Assembly: GCA_045542595.1 (NCBI GenBank)
Contig: JAZQLI010000040.1
Coordinates: forward strand, 45,131-109,130
Source of the DNA: Scatosoma sp045542595
GTDB taxonomy: Bacteria; Bacillota; Clostridia; Christensenellales; Borkfalkiaceae
DNA: 64,000 bases
Direction of reading: 5' to 3'
How positions within the stretch are numbered: the stretch's first letter is position 1; the number at the start of each line of letters is the position of its first letter. The notes below the pieces were generated by a model. The model saw only the letters and a list, made by a program, of their open reading frames with translations. It was not told where the DNA came from and searched no databases. This document shows positions 16,181 to 24,561 of the stretch, piece after piece. The position numbers and the translations under genes are program-made.

Positions 16181-16209
16181 TTGAAAAAAGATGTGAAGTA
16201 TGCTATACT
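16181..16209 (+). promoter_or_regulatory. Promoter of the double-flavodoxin gene
   Basis: TTGAAA (16181-16186) and TATACT (16204-16209), 17-bp spacer. Its position rules out the longer open-frame start at 16120. Confidence 0.7.
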
Positions 16210-16260
16210 TATTATACAAATGCCGCGGCGTTTATATTTTATACCAAAAGGAATACGTAT

Positions 16261-17640
16261 ATGAAAATAGCAGTTTTAAACGGTAGCCCTAAAGGGAAAT
16301 ACAGCATTACGCTGCAAACGGTTTTGTATTTACAGCGAAAATTCCCCGAACACGAATTTTGTGTTTTGCACGTTGGACAAACAATCAAGGCTTTAGAAAA
16401 AGATTTTTCCAAAGCACAAGTATTGTTGGAAAGTGCCGACGCGTTACTCTTTTCCTATCCCGTATACACCTTTTTAGCACCGTCGCAACTGCACCGTTTT
16501 ATCGAGCTTGTAAAACAAAGCGGTGTCAACTTGCAAGATAAATACGCTACGCAAATTTCCACTTCCAAACATTTCTACGACGTTACCGCTCACAAATACG
16601 TGGAAGAGAACGCGTTAGATTTAGGTTTGCGCTACATACGCGGACTTTCCGCTGATATGGAAGACTTATTAAAAGACAAGGGCAGGGACGAAGCGGACAA
16701 GTTTTTTGAGCGGTTTTTGTGGTCGGTAAAAGAAGGAGTATATACGCAATCGAACACTCCTAAAACGGAGCAAAAATTGCGTGAGTACGCCACGACGCCC
16801 CTTGTAAACGAACAGCCAAAACGGACGGATAAAGACGTATTGATACTTACCGATTGCACGGACGAAACTGCAAGCGTACAAGCTATGATAAACCGTTTCC
16901 GTGCGGTGTTGCCCTATCAAACGCGAGTGGTAAACATTAGCGAATATCCGCTTTCGGGCGGTTGTTTGGGCTGTTTCCGTTGTGCGGTTTCGGAAAAATG
17001 CGTGTACAAAGACGGCTTTGATAAGTTCCTGCGTGAAGAAATTCAAACGGCGGACGCCATCATATATGCGTTCACTTTAACCGACCATTCTATGGGCTCG
17101 CGGTTTAAAATGTACGACGACAGGAATTTTTGTAACGGACACCGTACGGTAACGGTGGGTATGCCCGTGGGGTATCTCGTTTCGGGGGACTACGAAAAGG
17201 AGAATAACGTGCGTACGGTAATAGAAGCAAGAAGCGAAACGGGCGGCAATTTTCTTTGCGGTGTCGCAACGGACGAAAGGAATACGGACGCGCAAATTGA
17301 CGCGCTGGCAAAGAGCCTTACGTTTGCCTTGGAAACGAAACACGTAGCTCCGCAAAACTTTTGGGGCATGGGCGGAATGAAGATATTCCGCGACCTTATC
17401 TACCAAATGCGCGGAATGATGCGTGCCGACCATAAATTCTATAAAAAACAAGGCATTTACGATTTTCCGCAAAAGAAAAGACTTACTTCCTTAAAAATGT
17501 ATTTAGTAGGCGCGTTGCTTTCCAACGAAAAAATTCTTGCCAAAATGGGCAACAAAATGAACGAAGGAATGTTAGCCCCGTACAATAAACTGTTTGTAAA
17601 AATGGACAAAGATTTGCAAAAAGACAAACAAGACAAATAA
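16261..17640 (+). CDS. Protein with two flavodoxin-fold domains (NAD(P)H-dependent FMN reductase-like)
   Basis: 459 aa. Residues 1-165 are a flavodoxin-like domain with the phosphate loop LNGSPKGKYS (residues 5-14) and a SYPVYTFLAPSQLHRFIELV segment typical of NAD(P)H-dependent FMN reductases. Residues about 190-350 are a second such domain carrying GGCLGCFRCAVSEKCVYKDGF at about residue 240, a cysteine pattern shared with iron-sulfur flavoprotein-type members. The C-terminal 100 residues are helical and basic. It is a likely soluble redox protein; electron partner unknown. Start chosen from the promoter and AAAGGA upstream. Monocistronic. Confidence 0.75.
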   Translation: MKIAVLNGSPKGKYSITLQTVLYLQRKFPEHEFCVLHVGQTIKALEKDFSKAQVLLESADALLFSYPVYTFLAPSQLHRFIELVKQSGVNLQDKYATQISTSKHFYDVTAHKYVEENALDLGLRYIRGLSADMEDLLKDKGRDEADKFFERFLWSVKEGVYTQSNTPKTEQKLREYATTPLVNEQPKRTDKDVLILTDCTDETASVQAMINRFRAVLPYQTRVVNISEYPLSGGCLGCFRCAVSEKCVYKDGFDKFLREEIQTADAIIYAFTLTDHSMGSRFKMYDDRNFCNGHRTVTVGMPVGYLVSGDYEKENNVRTVIEARSETGGNFLCGVATDERNTDAQIDALAKSLTFALETKHVAPQNFWGMGGMKIFRDLIYQMRGMMRADHKFYKKQGIYDFPQKKRLTSLKMYLVGALLSNEKILAKMGNKMNEGMLAPYNKLFVKMDKDLQKDKQDK

Positions 17641-17645
17641 CAATA

Positions 17646-17684
17646 AACCACTCGTCAAAAGATGACTTTGACGAGTGGTTTTTA
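17646..17684. terminator. Bidirectional terminator between double-flavodoxin and AraC genes
   Basis: 14-bp perfect stem (17646-17659 with 17667-17680), T-rich on both outer sides. Confidence 0.8.
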
Positions 17685-17709
17685 TATACGAACCTATCAG
17701 ATAACACTT

Positions 17710-18546
17710 TTAACCGCGTGAAAAGCTTTGCCGATAGGGCAAGGGGCGTACGCCCACCAGCTTTTTAAACTGCGCCGAAAAATGATGCGGGTCGGAAAAA
17801 TTCAGTCTGTACGCAATTTCTTCAATCGAATCTTTCGTCGTACGGAGCATAATCATAGCGATACGGATTTTCGATTGTAAAATGTATTGATGCGGCGTAA
17901 TGCCGTACGTTTTTTTAAAGGTACGGATAATGTGTTCTTCCGTTACATAAAAATGCTTCGCAAGGGTAGAGAGTTTTATATTTTCCATAATATGGCTGTC
18001 TATATACAAGCGTATTTGCTCCGTTTGCCCAGCTTGCTTAGGTTCGGTTTTATGCGACGCCAAAAATTGCACGGTTTTAAAAAAGGCAAGCGACGTTTCC
18101 CGTTCATACTCTACGGGGTCGGTGTGTTTTTTACACGCGTCTTGCAACTCGGTTAAATGGGCCAAACAGTTGGTTTGCTTAAATACCGTTTGACTGTTCA
18201 ATCCGTACACGGAGAGTAAATTTTCGGCGAGTGCGCCCTTGAAATTTATCCATACCCGTACGAAACGGTTGTCGGGATTGCTGTAATAAATTTGATTTTT
18301 CCCCATCGGCAAAAGGAAAGTATCTCCGCTTTCCACCGTGTATACGTTGTCGTCGCAAAGAATAATCCCTGAGCCCGAAATAACGTATTGTAAGCACGCG
18401 ATTTGCGAATGAATACGCAGCTGATAACAAGGAGTTTTATCAAACGTTTTGCCGTATTCCGTCAAATGAAAAAGGGCGTTTGGCGGCAACGCAGGCGATT
18501 GATGTATTTCCGACCGTTTCGGGGCTTCTAATTCGATTACGTTCAT
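17710..18546 (-). CDS. AraC-family transcriptional regulator
   Basis: 278 aa: an N-terminal cupin ligand-binding domain (about residues 35-125, with GSGIILCDDNVYTVESGDTFL) and a C-terminal double HTH (about residues 178-275) with LSTLAKHFYVTEEHIIRTFK, and the family signature IEEIAYRLNFSDPHHFSAQFKK. It is divergent from the epimerase-led sugar-acid cluster, 158 bp apart, and is the best candidate for its activator. The ligand is unknown; cupin-type AraC proteins in Clostridia commonly sense mono- or oligosaccharides. Confidence 0.9.
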   Translation of the reverse strand: MNVIELEAPKRSEIHQSPALPPNALFHLTEYGKTFDKTPCYQLRIHSQIACLQYVISGSGIILCDDNVYTVESGDTFLLPMGKNQIYYSNPDNRFVRVWINFKGALAENLLSVYGLNSQTVFKQTNCLAHLTELQDACKKHTDPVEYERETSLAFFKTVQFLASHKTEPKQAGQTEQIRLYIDSHIMENIKLSTLAKHFYVTEEHIIRTFKKTYGITPHQYILQSKIRIAMIMLRTTKDSIEEIAYRLNFSDPHHFSAQFKKLVGVRPLPYRQSFSRG

Positions 18547-18704
18547 AGTTTTTTCTCCGTTTCTATATTATACCAAAAATAACGGCAAAAAACAAGCATA
18601 TTATTTCAAAATATCAATTTTTATTCCTTTTTACCATTAAAAAGGCAGGTTTTATATATTCACAAAAGTAAGCGGTTGTGATACAATATAAAAAAGGTGC
18701 GGTT

Positions 18705-19640
18705 ATGGAAAATATCGTTTGTATAAAAGCAGGGGAATATACGGCGGAAATCAACGCTTCGCGCGGGGGGAATTGCGTGCGGTTATACCACAAGGCATAT
18801 GGCGCTGAAATTTTGCGCGTGCCCAATTATTCGAAACCGTTGGATAATCCTTATTTATACGGTATGCCCGTGTTATATCCCAACAACCGTATTTCGGGCG
18901 GCGCGTTCGTTTTTGAAAATAGGCAATACGTTTTCCCTGTAAACGAGCTGAAAACCAACTGCCACATTCACGGATTTTTACACGAAACTTCCTTTCAAGT
19001 AACGTCGAGTGGAGAAAATTACGTGGTTTGCGAATACCGCGCGACCAAGGAGAATCCGTATACCACGTTTCCGCACCCGTTCCGTATGGTTTTTACGTAT
19101 ATCTTGCGCGAAGACGGCTTGACGTTTGAAGCGGAAATTTATAACGATTCGGCGGAAAATATGCCCAACCTGCTTGGATTTCACACGACGTTTAACGTTC
19201 CCTTTTTACAGGGCGGAAAAGCGGACGACGTGCGCGTGCTTGCCGAGGTGAAAGACGAAATAGAGCGTAATATGCAGGTGTATTTGCCGACGGGAAACGT
19301 ATTGCCAGACGACGAAATTACGCGCAAGCTTTGCAGGGGTAATTTTATGCCGTTTGAACGGGTAATATCCCGTCAATATATAACAAAAGACGGGGGCAGG
19401 GTTGCGTTGACGGACATTTCCCGTAACCTGTCCGTAGAGTATGAAACGGACGAGAAATTCGGTTTTCGGCTTATCTATAACGGCAACGCGGACCAATATA
19501 TTTGCATCGAGCCGCAAACGTGTATGGCGAATTGTCCAAACGCTCCGTTTGATAGGGAGTATACGGGGTTTGATTATATTCCCCCGTGCTCGTCGAAAAA
19601 ATATAGAATGAAACTATCTATCAGGGAGAGTGAACAATGA
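18705..19640 (+). CDS. Aldose 1-epimerase (mutarotase-like)
   Basis: 311 aa, galactose mutarotase fold, interconverting anomers of a sugar or sugar-phosphate. Family landmarks: PVLYPNNRISGGAF near residue 60, a conserved histidine in CHIHGFLHETSF (about residue 92), HTTFNVPF (about residue 158) and the distal acidic residue in YICIEPQTCMANCPNAP. The frame can extend to a GTG at 18678, but AAAGGTG and the ATG at 18705 fit better. It leads a tightly packed set; its stop overlaps the next start by 4 bases. Confidence 0.85.
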   Translation: MENIVCIKAGEYTAEINASRGGNCVRLYHKAYGAEILRVPNYSKPLDNPYLYGMPVLYPNNRISGGAFVFENRQYVFPVNELKTNCHIHGFLHETSFQVTSSGENYVVCEYRATKENPYTTFPHPFRMVFTYILREDGLTFEAEIYNDSAENMPNLLGFHTTFNVPFLQGGKADDVRVLAEVKDEIERNMQVYLPTGNVLPDDEITRKLCRGNFMPFERVISRQYITKDGGRVALTDISRNLSVEYETDEKFGFRLIYNGNADQYICIEPQTCMANCPNAPFDREYTGFDYIPPCSSKKYRMKLSIRESEQ

Positions 19641-20314
19641 AAATAACGTGGTTGGGGCAAGCAGGACTATTGTTTGAAACGGGCGGCAAGACGATGCTTG
19701 TAGACCCTTATTTATCGAATAGCGTGGAAAAGATAGAACCGCACAATAAACGCAGAGTGGCAGTAGATGCGCGATTTTTGCAGATACAGCCTGACATTCT
19801 TCTTTTAACGCATAATCATCTTGACCACACCGACCCCGAAACGCTGTGCCATTATTTATCGAAAGATAGCGAAGTAACCGTTTTGGCTTCGGGGAATGCT
19901 TGGCAAAACGTCCGAAAGACGTTTGGCGGCGTGAAGAACAACTACGTACAATTCAATCGCGGAACACAGTGGACGGAAGGTGCGCTGCACTTTAAAGCGG
20001 TATATGCCGAACATTCCGACGATAAAGCAATCGGCGTAGTGATGCAAGCGGAAGGGAAAACCTATTACATCACGGGCGATACGTTGTATAACGAGAAAAT
20101 TTTCGGCGATATCACCGAAAAAATCGACTACGTATTTTTACCCGTCAACGGACGGGGAAACAATATGAATTTTATCGACGGTGCGCGCTTTTGTAAGCGG
20201 TTGAACGCAGTGGCAATCCCTTTGCATTGCGGTTTGTTCGACGATATAAAGTTACAAGATTTTCCCTACGAGAAAAAAGTAGTACCCACGTTTTATAAGG
20301 AGATAGCATTATGA
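19637..20314 (+). CDS. Metallo-beta-lactamase-fold hydrolase, UlaG-like
   Basis: 225 aa, MBL fold. It begins MKITWLGQAGLLFET, and the metal site THNHLDHTD is at about residues 57-65, with later ligands in YAEHSD, TGDTLY and PLHCGL. These fit the UlaG/L-ascorbate-6-phosphate lactonase-like branch; a lactonase role opening a sugar lactone ahead of the dehydratase is an attractive inference from context but not proven. It overlaps both neighbours by 4 bp (ATGA), implying translational coupling. Confidence 0.8.
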   Translation: MKITWLGQAGLLFETGGKTMLVDPYLSNSVEKIEPHNKRRVAVDARFLQIQPDILLLTHNHLDHTDPETLCHYLSKDSEVTVLASGNAWQNVRKTFGGVKNNYVQFNRGTQWTEGALHFKAVYAEHSDDKAIGVVMQAEGKTYYITGDTLYNEKIFGDITEKIDYVFLPVNGRGNNMNFIDGARFCKRLNAVAIPLHCGLFDDIKLQDFPYEKKVVPTFYKEIAL

Positions 20315-21462
20315 AAATAACGAAATTAGAAGTTATCAAGGTAAAGCCCCGTTGGATGTTTTTAAAAATGCACACCGATACCGATATCGTCGGCTTAGGC
20401 GAGCCCGTTTTGGAAGGGCATTGCACGTCGGTGGAAGCAGTCATTAAAGAATTTGAAGAATATTTAATCGGTAAAGACCCTATGCAAATAGAACACCACG
20501 TACAAGCGCTGTATCGCGGCGGCTTTTACCGCGGCGGACCGCTTATGCTTTCGGCAATTAGCGGTATCGAGCAAGCTATGTGGGATATCAAGGGCAAGTA
20601 TTATAACTGCCCCGTATACGAAATGCTCGGTGGAAAATGCCGCGATAAAATACGTATGTATACGCATATCAAGCGCGCAGGCGTAGCAGGGGAATTCCCC
20701 ATCGACGAAATGCTCAAAATCGCCGACGAGCGTTTGGCGGAAGGGTATACCGCGCTCAAATATTCTATTATTCCGCCCATTAAGGCAATCGAAAACCCCG
20801 AAAACACGCAAAAACATATCGAGCGTTTCGCGCGCGTTCGCGAACATATCGGCGATAAAGTAGATTTAGCAATCGACTTCCACGGCAGAGTTTCCCCTGC
20901 GATGGCAAACCGCTTAATTGAAGGGTTAAAGCCGTATACGCCGATGTTCGTAGAAGAACCGTGTTTGCCTGAAAACGTGGATACAATGGTGCGTATTTCT
21001 CACGCGACTACCGTACCTATCGCGGCGGGCGAAAGACTGTTTGGGAAATGGCAATATCGCGAACTTATCGAAAAGCAGGCGGTTAGCGTTATTCAACCGG
21101 ATATTTGCCACGTAGGCGGCATTTACGAAGGGAGAAAGCTGGCGGCAATGATAGAAATGTATTACGGCACGGTTGCACCGCATAATCCGCTTGGACCTAT
21201 TTCCTTGGCGTCCTGTTTGCAGCTGGATACCTGTATCCCTAATTTCTTAGTGCAAGAACACCCCGGCAACCCCGACAAGTCCGATTTAGGAGTAGGGTAT
21301 ATCAAAGAACCGTTCGTCATCAAAGACGGCTATATCGACGTGCCGACAAAGCCCGGTCTTGGCGTGGAATTAGACGAAGAAGCGCTTAAGGACAAAATTT
21401 ACGACGGCAAGTGGACGACGCCGAGACAATACTTTGAAGACGGCAGCAACGCGGACTGGTAA
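20311..21462 (+). CDS. dgoD: Enolase-superfamily dehydratase, D-galactonate dehydratase type
   Basis: 383 aa, dehydrating an aldonate to a 2-keto-3-deoxy acid. The galactonate dehydratase residue set is visible: Asp and His in IDFHGRVSP (about residues 190-192), Glu in FVEEPC, Glu in AAGERLFG and the catalytic His in VAPHNPLGPIS. These match D183, H185, E209, E235 and H285 of E. coli DgoD in order. The sequence identity of the true substrate (galactonate or another aldonate) cannot be fixed here. Overlaps the MBL gene by 4 bp; followed by repeat copy 2, then the SDR-aldolase part of the locus. Confidence 0.85.
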   Translation: MKITKLEVIKVKPRWMFLKMHTDTDIVGLGEPVLEGHCTSVEAVIKEFEEYLIGKDPMQIEHHVQALYRGGFYRGGPLMLSAISGIEQAMWDIKGKYYNCPVYEMLGGKCRDKIRMYTHIKRAGVAGEFPIDEMLKIADERLAEGYTALKYSIIPPIKAIENPENTQKHIERFARVREHIGDKVDLAIDFHGRVSPAMANRLIEGLKPYTPMFVEEPCLPENVDTMVRISHATTVPIAAGERLFGKWQYRELIEKQAVSVIQPDICHVGGIYEGRKLAAMIEMYYGTVAPHNPLGPISLASCLQLDTCIPNFLVQEHPGNPDKSDLGVGYIKEPFVIKDGYIDVPTKPGLGVELDEEALKDKIYDGKWTTPRQYFEDGSNADW

Positions 21463-21481
21463 AAAACGCTTTATATACTTC

Positions 21482-21612
21482 GCAATACGGCGTTGAAAAA
21501 AATTTTTTTCTTGCTTACGTACGTCTATGTACGCGCGCGGCGAAAAAATTTATTTCGCCTTGTCTTGCTCGTATCTAAACCGTTTTACTTCGGTTGATGT
21601 AGCGTAAGCGGT
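21482..21612 (+). repeat. Dispersed intergenic hairpin repeat, copy 2
   Basis: Between dgoD and the SDR gene, inside the putative operon. Core hairpin CGTAC/GTACG at 21518-21533 with the same loop as copy 1, an outer stem aaattttttt/aaaaaattt, and the tail gttttacttcggttgatgta. Close to copy 1 over its whole length. Confidence 0.8.
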
Positions 21613-21642
21613 AAAACAAAATCCTAAAATGGGAGAAAGACT

Positions 21643-22416
21643 ATGAAAAAATCGGTATTCGTAACAGGCGCGACGAACGGCACGGGCTTTGCCATTGCCG
21701 AGCGTTTCGCCAAAGAAGGCTACGACGTGTTTATCGGTAGCCGTAGCGCGGAAAATTCGCAAATCGCCGCGCAAAAAATAGCCGACAAATACGGCGTGTT
21801 TGCCAAAGGCTATCAAACGGAAATTTTCAATGAAGAAAACGTGAAATCCATTTTCGCGGACATTCGTTCTATGGGGTATTTGCTGGATACGCTAGTACTC
21901 AACGCCGCCAACCTTGGTATAGGGCAGGTAAGCCTTGACGTGGATATCAACGACTTTATGAACGTCTACAACACCAACGTGGGTTGGAATTTTATGATGG
22001 CGCGCGAAGCCGCCAAACAAATGAAAGAAAAGCATAAGGGAAGTATCGTGTTTATCACGTCTAACTCCGCTGTCCGCGTAACGATGAACCGCTGCGCATA
22101 CTGCTCGTCAAAAAGCGCCATTCTCGCTATGAGTAAATCGCTTGCAATCGATTGGGGACAGTACGAAATCCGTTCTAACTGCGTCCTGCCAGGAATGATA
22201 AAAACGGAGCGTTGGGTGAACAACGTAAACAACACGAAATACTGCTTGCCGAACTATACGCCCATTGAAGATATCGCGGAGTTTGAAGATATCGCCAACG
22301 CCGCTTGGTATTTCGGCAGCGACCAATCGAGAAATACGACGGGTGCGGAACTCGTAGTAGACGGCGGAATGCTTGCACAGTTAACGCCGAATATCAACAG
22401 GGAGCTTTGGAAATGA
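21643..22416 (+). CDS. Short-chain dehydrogenase/reductase
   Basis: 257 aa, classical SDR. Cofactor motif TGATNGTG at residues 8-15, NAA motif as LNAANLG (about residue 87), catalytic Ser in FITSNSAV (about residue 138) and YxxxK in YCSSKSA (about residue 151-157). The ASRS-like GSRSAE segment after beta-2 suggests NADP could be used. In this setting it probably oxidises or reduces a hexose or hexonate. Its ATGA overlap with the aldolase argues for a shared transcript. Confidence 0.85.
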   Translation: MKKSVFVTGATNGTGFAIAERFAKEGYDVFIGSRSAENSQIAAQKIADKYGVFAKGYQTEIFNEENVKSIFADIRSMGYLLDTLVLNAANLGIGQVSLDVDINDFMNVYNTNVGWNFMMAREAAKQMKEKHKGSIVFITSNSAVRVTMNRCAYCSSKSAILAMSKSLAIDWGQYEIRSNCVLPGMIKTERWVNNVNNTKYCLPNYTPIEDIAEFEDIANAAWYFGSDQSRNTTGAELVVDGGMLAQLTPNINRELWK

Positions 22417-23060
22417 GACAGCAAGTTATCCAAACGGTAGAAAAAGAAAAATTAATCGTTATCGTACGCGGAGTGGAAAAGGAAAAACTTATTCCGCTTG
22501 CCGAAGCAATGTATCAAGGCGGCATTCGGTTATTAGAGATAACCTATAGCGCAAACGGTAAGGTGAGCGACGAGCAAACGGCGGAAAATATCGGTATGCT
22601 TGCCAAGCATTTTGAAGGTAGAATGTATATCGGCGCAGGCACGGTATTAACCGAAAAACAAGTAGAGCTTACGGCAAAGGCAGGCGGTAAATTTATCATT
22701 TCACCCGATACCTGCCCCGAAGTTATCCAAAAAACGCGCGCGCTTAATTTGGTTTCAATGCCGGGTGCGTTGACGCCCAGCGAAATGCAAATTGCGCATA
22801 GAAGCGGCGCAGATTTTATCAAGATTTTCCCCATTACCAGCCTTGGCACGTCGTACGTAAAAGCGGTAAAAGCGCCGTTGTCGCACTTGAAAATGCTTGC
22901 CGTCGGCGGCGTGGACGAAAGCAATATGGCAGAATATTTACAAGCAGGCGTTAGCGGATTTGGCGTCGGCTCAAATATTATCAATAAAAAAATGTTAGAA
23001 CAAAACGATTGGCAGGGTATTACCGATTTGGCGGAAAAATACGTTGCTATCGTAAAATAA
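22413..23060 (+). CDS. 2-keto-3-deoxy-(6-phospho)gluconate/galactonate aldolase
   Basis: 215 aa, class I KDPG/KHG aldolase family, cleaving a 2-keto-3-deoxy acid (phosphate) to pyruvate and an aldehyde. Motifs: IVRGVEKEKLIPLAEA at the start, IGAGTVLT (about residue 70), ISPDTCPE, and the Schiff-base lysine in FIKIFPI (about residue 134). The start at 22413 is set by overlap with the SDR stop; an in-frame upstream extension is inside that gene. No 2-keto-3-deoxy sugar kinase is encoded nearby, so either a distant kinase supplies the phosphate or the enzyme takes the free acid. Confidence 0.9.
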   Translation: MRQQVIQTVEKEKLIVIVRGVEKEKLIPLAEAMYQGGIRLLEITYSANGKVSDEQTAENIGMLAKHFEGRMYIGAGTVLTEKQVELTAKAGGKFIISPDTCPEVIQKTRALNLVSMPGALTPSEMQIAHRSGADFIKIFPITSLGTSYVKAVKAPLSHLKMLAVGGVDESNMAEYLQAGVSGFGVGSNIINKKMLEQNDWQGITDLAEKYVAIVK

Positions 23061-23075
23061 AAAAGGAGAATGATT

Positions 23076-24182
23076 ATGGATAGACGTTGGAGCAAAGAAA
23101 GAGCTTGGGAATGGTACAATGCGCGCCCGTGGATAAGGGGTTGCAACTTTATGGGCAGCGACTGTGCAAACCGTATCGACCAATGGCAGGAATACGGCTG
23201 GGAAGAACATTATAAAACGGCGGATAGAGAGTTAGCACTCGTTGCGGAAACGGGGTATAATGCAATCCGTATCATTATGGAGTTCTTTGTTTGGAAAGAA
23301 CAACACGACGGGTATATGGACCGTTTGGAACAGTATATCGCGTTGGCGGCAAAACACGGAATTTCGTGTATGGTCGTATTCGGAAACGACTGTATGCCCC
23401 CTAAAGAAGAAGCGTTAAGCCGTTTGTATTTGGGTAAACAGCACTGGGATTTAGGCTATCACGGCGGTAGAAAAGTCAACCAACACGGCACGTTTGACGG
23501 AATGGGCTATCACCTTATGGACGAACCCGAACTTGCATTAGAGCATTACGAAATGGTAAGGGAAATCGTTACGAAATACAAAGACGACGAAAGAATTTTA
23601 ATTTGGGACGTCTACAACGAACCGGGCAACAGCAAACGGGAGAGTGCGTCGTTGCCGCACTTCAAAAAATTCGTAGAAATCATTCGCGATATCGACCCCA
23701 TTCAACCGATTACGGCGGCGATATGGCAAAACCCGTGGAATTTGGATATCCAAACGGAAATCTCTCAATATGCGCTCGAAATTTCCGATATTGTTTCCTA
23801 TCACGACTACTGCTCGTACGAACTGAATATTCACATTCTCAAAACTTTGAAAAAGCTGGGCAGACCGATTATCAATTCCGAATGGTTGGCTCGTTGCTTG
23901 AACAATAACGTAAAAGAATTGTTCCCGTTGTTCTATTTAGAAAAAGTGGGTTGTTTCAACTGGGGTTTTGTCGCAGGGAAATACCAAACGTACGAACCTT
24001 GGAATAATATTTGGGACAGATTTGAAAAGAACCCTAATATCGGTTGGGATTTTACAAAATGGTTTCACGATTTATACCGCCCCAGCCTGCACCCGTACGA
24101 CCCGCACGAAATCAATTTAATTAAGCGGTTTTGCGAAAAAGCGGATGCGGAATTCAAAAAAGAACAGGAAGAAAAACAATAA
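23076..24182 (+). CDS. Cytosolic clan GH-A glycoside hydrolase (GH5-like)
   Basis: 368 aa without signal peptide. TIM-barrel clan GH-A features: PWIRGCNFMGSDCANRIDQW near the N-terminus, the acid/base glutamate in IWDVYNEPGN (about residue 181), a conserved SYHDYC strand and the nucleophile glutamate in IINSEWLAR (about residue 268). The family within the clan is not certain; similar proteins are annotated as cellulase-like GH5 enzymes. It follows the aldolase by 15 bp. The ATG at 23076 has the right spacing from AAGGAG (7 bases), unlike the ATG at 23070. A cytosolic site suggests action on imported short oligosaccharides. Confidence 0.75.
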   Translation: MDRRWSKERAWEWYNARPWIRGCNFMGSDCANRIDQWQEYGWEEHYKTADRELALVAETGYNAIRIIMEFFVWKEQHDGYMDRLEQYIALAAKHGISCMVVFGNDCMPPKEEALSRLYLGKQHWDLGYHGGRKVNQHGTFDGMGYHLMDEPELALEHYEMVREIVTKYKDDERILIWDVYNEPGNSKRESASLPHFKKFVEIIRDIDPIQPITAAIWQNPWNLDIQTEISQYALEISDIVSYHDYCSYELNIHILKTLKKLGRPIINSEWLARCLNNNVKELFPLFYLEKVGCFNWGFVAGKYQTYEPWNNIWDRFEKNPNIGWDFTKWFHDLYRPSLHPYDPHEINLIKRFCEKADAEFKKEQEEKQ

Positions 24183-24190
24183 CAAAAAAA

Positions 24191-24543
24191 TCCCCTTGCC
24201 CAAAAGGGAGACGTTCTTGGCAGAGGGCGAGTATTGCATTTGACTAGTCAAACACAATATGCGCTAAGCCACCCCTTATAACAAGCAGAAAGAGAGAACA
24301 AAGCCGTTTTGCTACGTTCTCTCTTTTTTCTGTTGGTGAAGTTTTTGCTACTGCAAAAGTGAAGTTGCCTTACAGTGAAGTGTGCTACACACAAGTGAAG
24401 TTAAGTTTGCCCATTACTTCGCCGTCAGGCGAAACTTCACTCACGAAGTGAACTTCACTATCGTAGATAACTTCACTTGCCCAAAGGGCAAACTTAGTTT
24501 TAGCGTGTTATCCTTAAAGGAAAACACGCTAAAGGCAAGGGGA
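24191..24543. repeat. Hairpin array with heptamer spacers, locus A, bounded by inverted ends
   Basis: Bounded by a perfect 10-bp inverted pair (TCCCCTTGCC 24191-24200, GGCAAGGGGA 24534-24543). Inside are the GH terminator and, from 24336, four direct copies of GTGAAGT (24336, 24359, 24375, 24395) followed by three inverted copies ACTTCAC (24434, 24452, 24470). Small hairpins lie between several of them (ttttgc/gcaaaa, gtg/cac, gcc/ggc), with a larger outer pairing aagtttgccc/gggcaaactt and a final hairpin at 24499-24533. No coding frame. Same architecture as 39072-39248 with a different heptamer. Confidence 0.7.
24290..24330 (+). terminator. Terminator of the sugar-acid/GH unit
   Basis: Stem aagagagaac (24290-24299) with gttctctctt (24316-24325) and a T-rich tail. 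Confidence 0.75.
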
Positions 24544-24561
24544 ACTGTTTTAAAAGGGGAA

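Noticed and set aside
24336..24490. Possible CRISPR array
   Set aside because: Repeat units are only 7 bases, half are inverted, spacers are themselves hairpins of varied length, and no cas gene is present.
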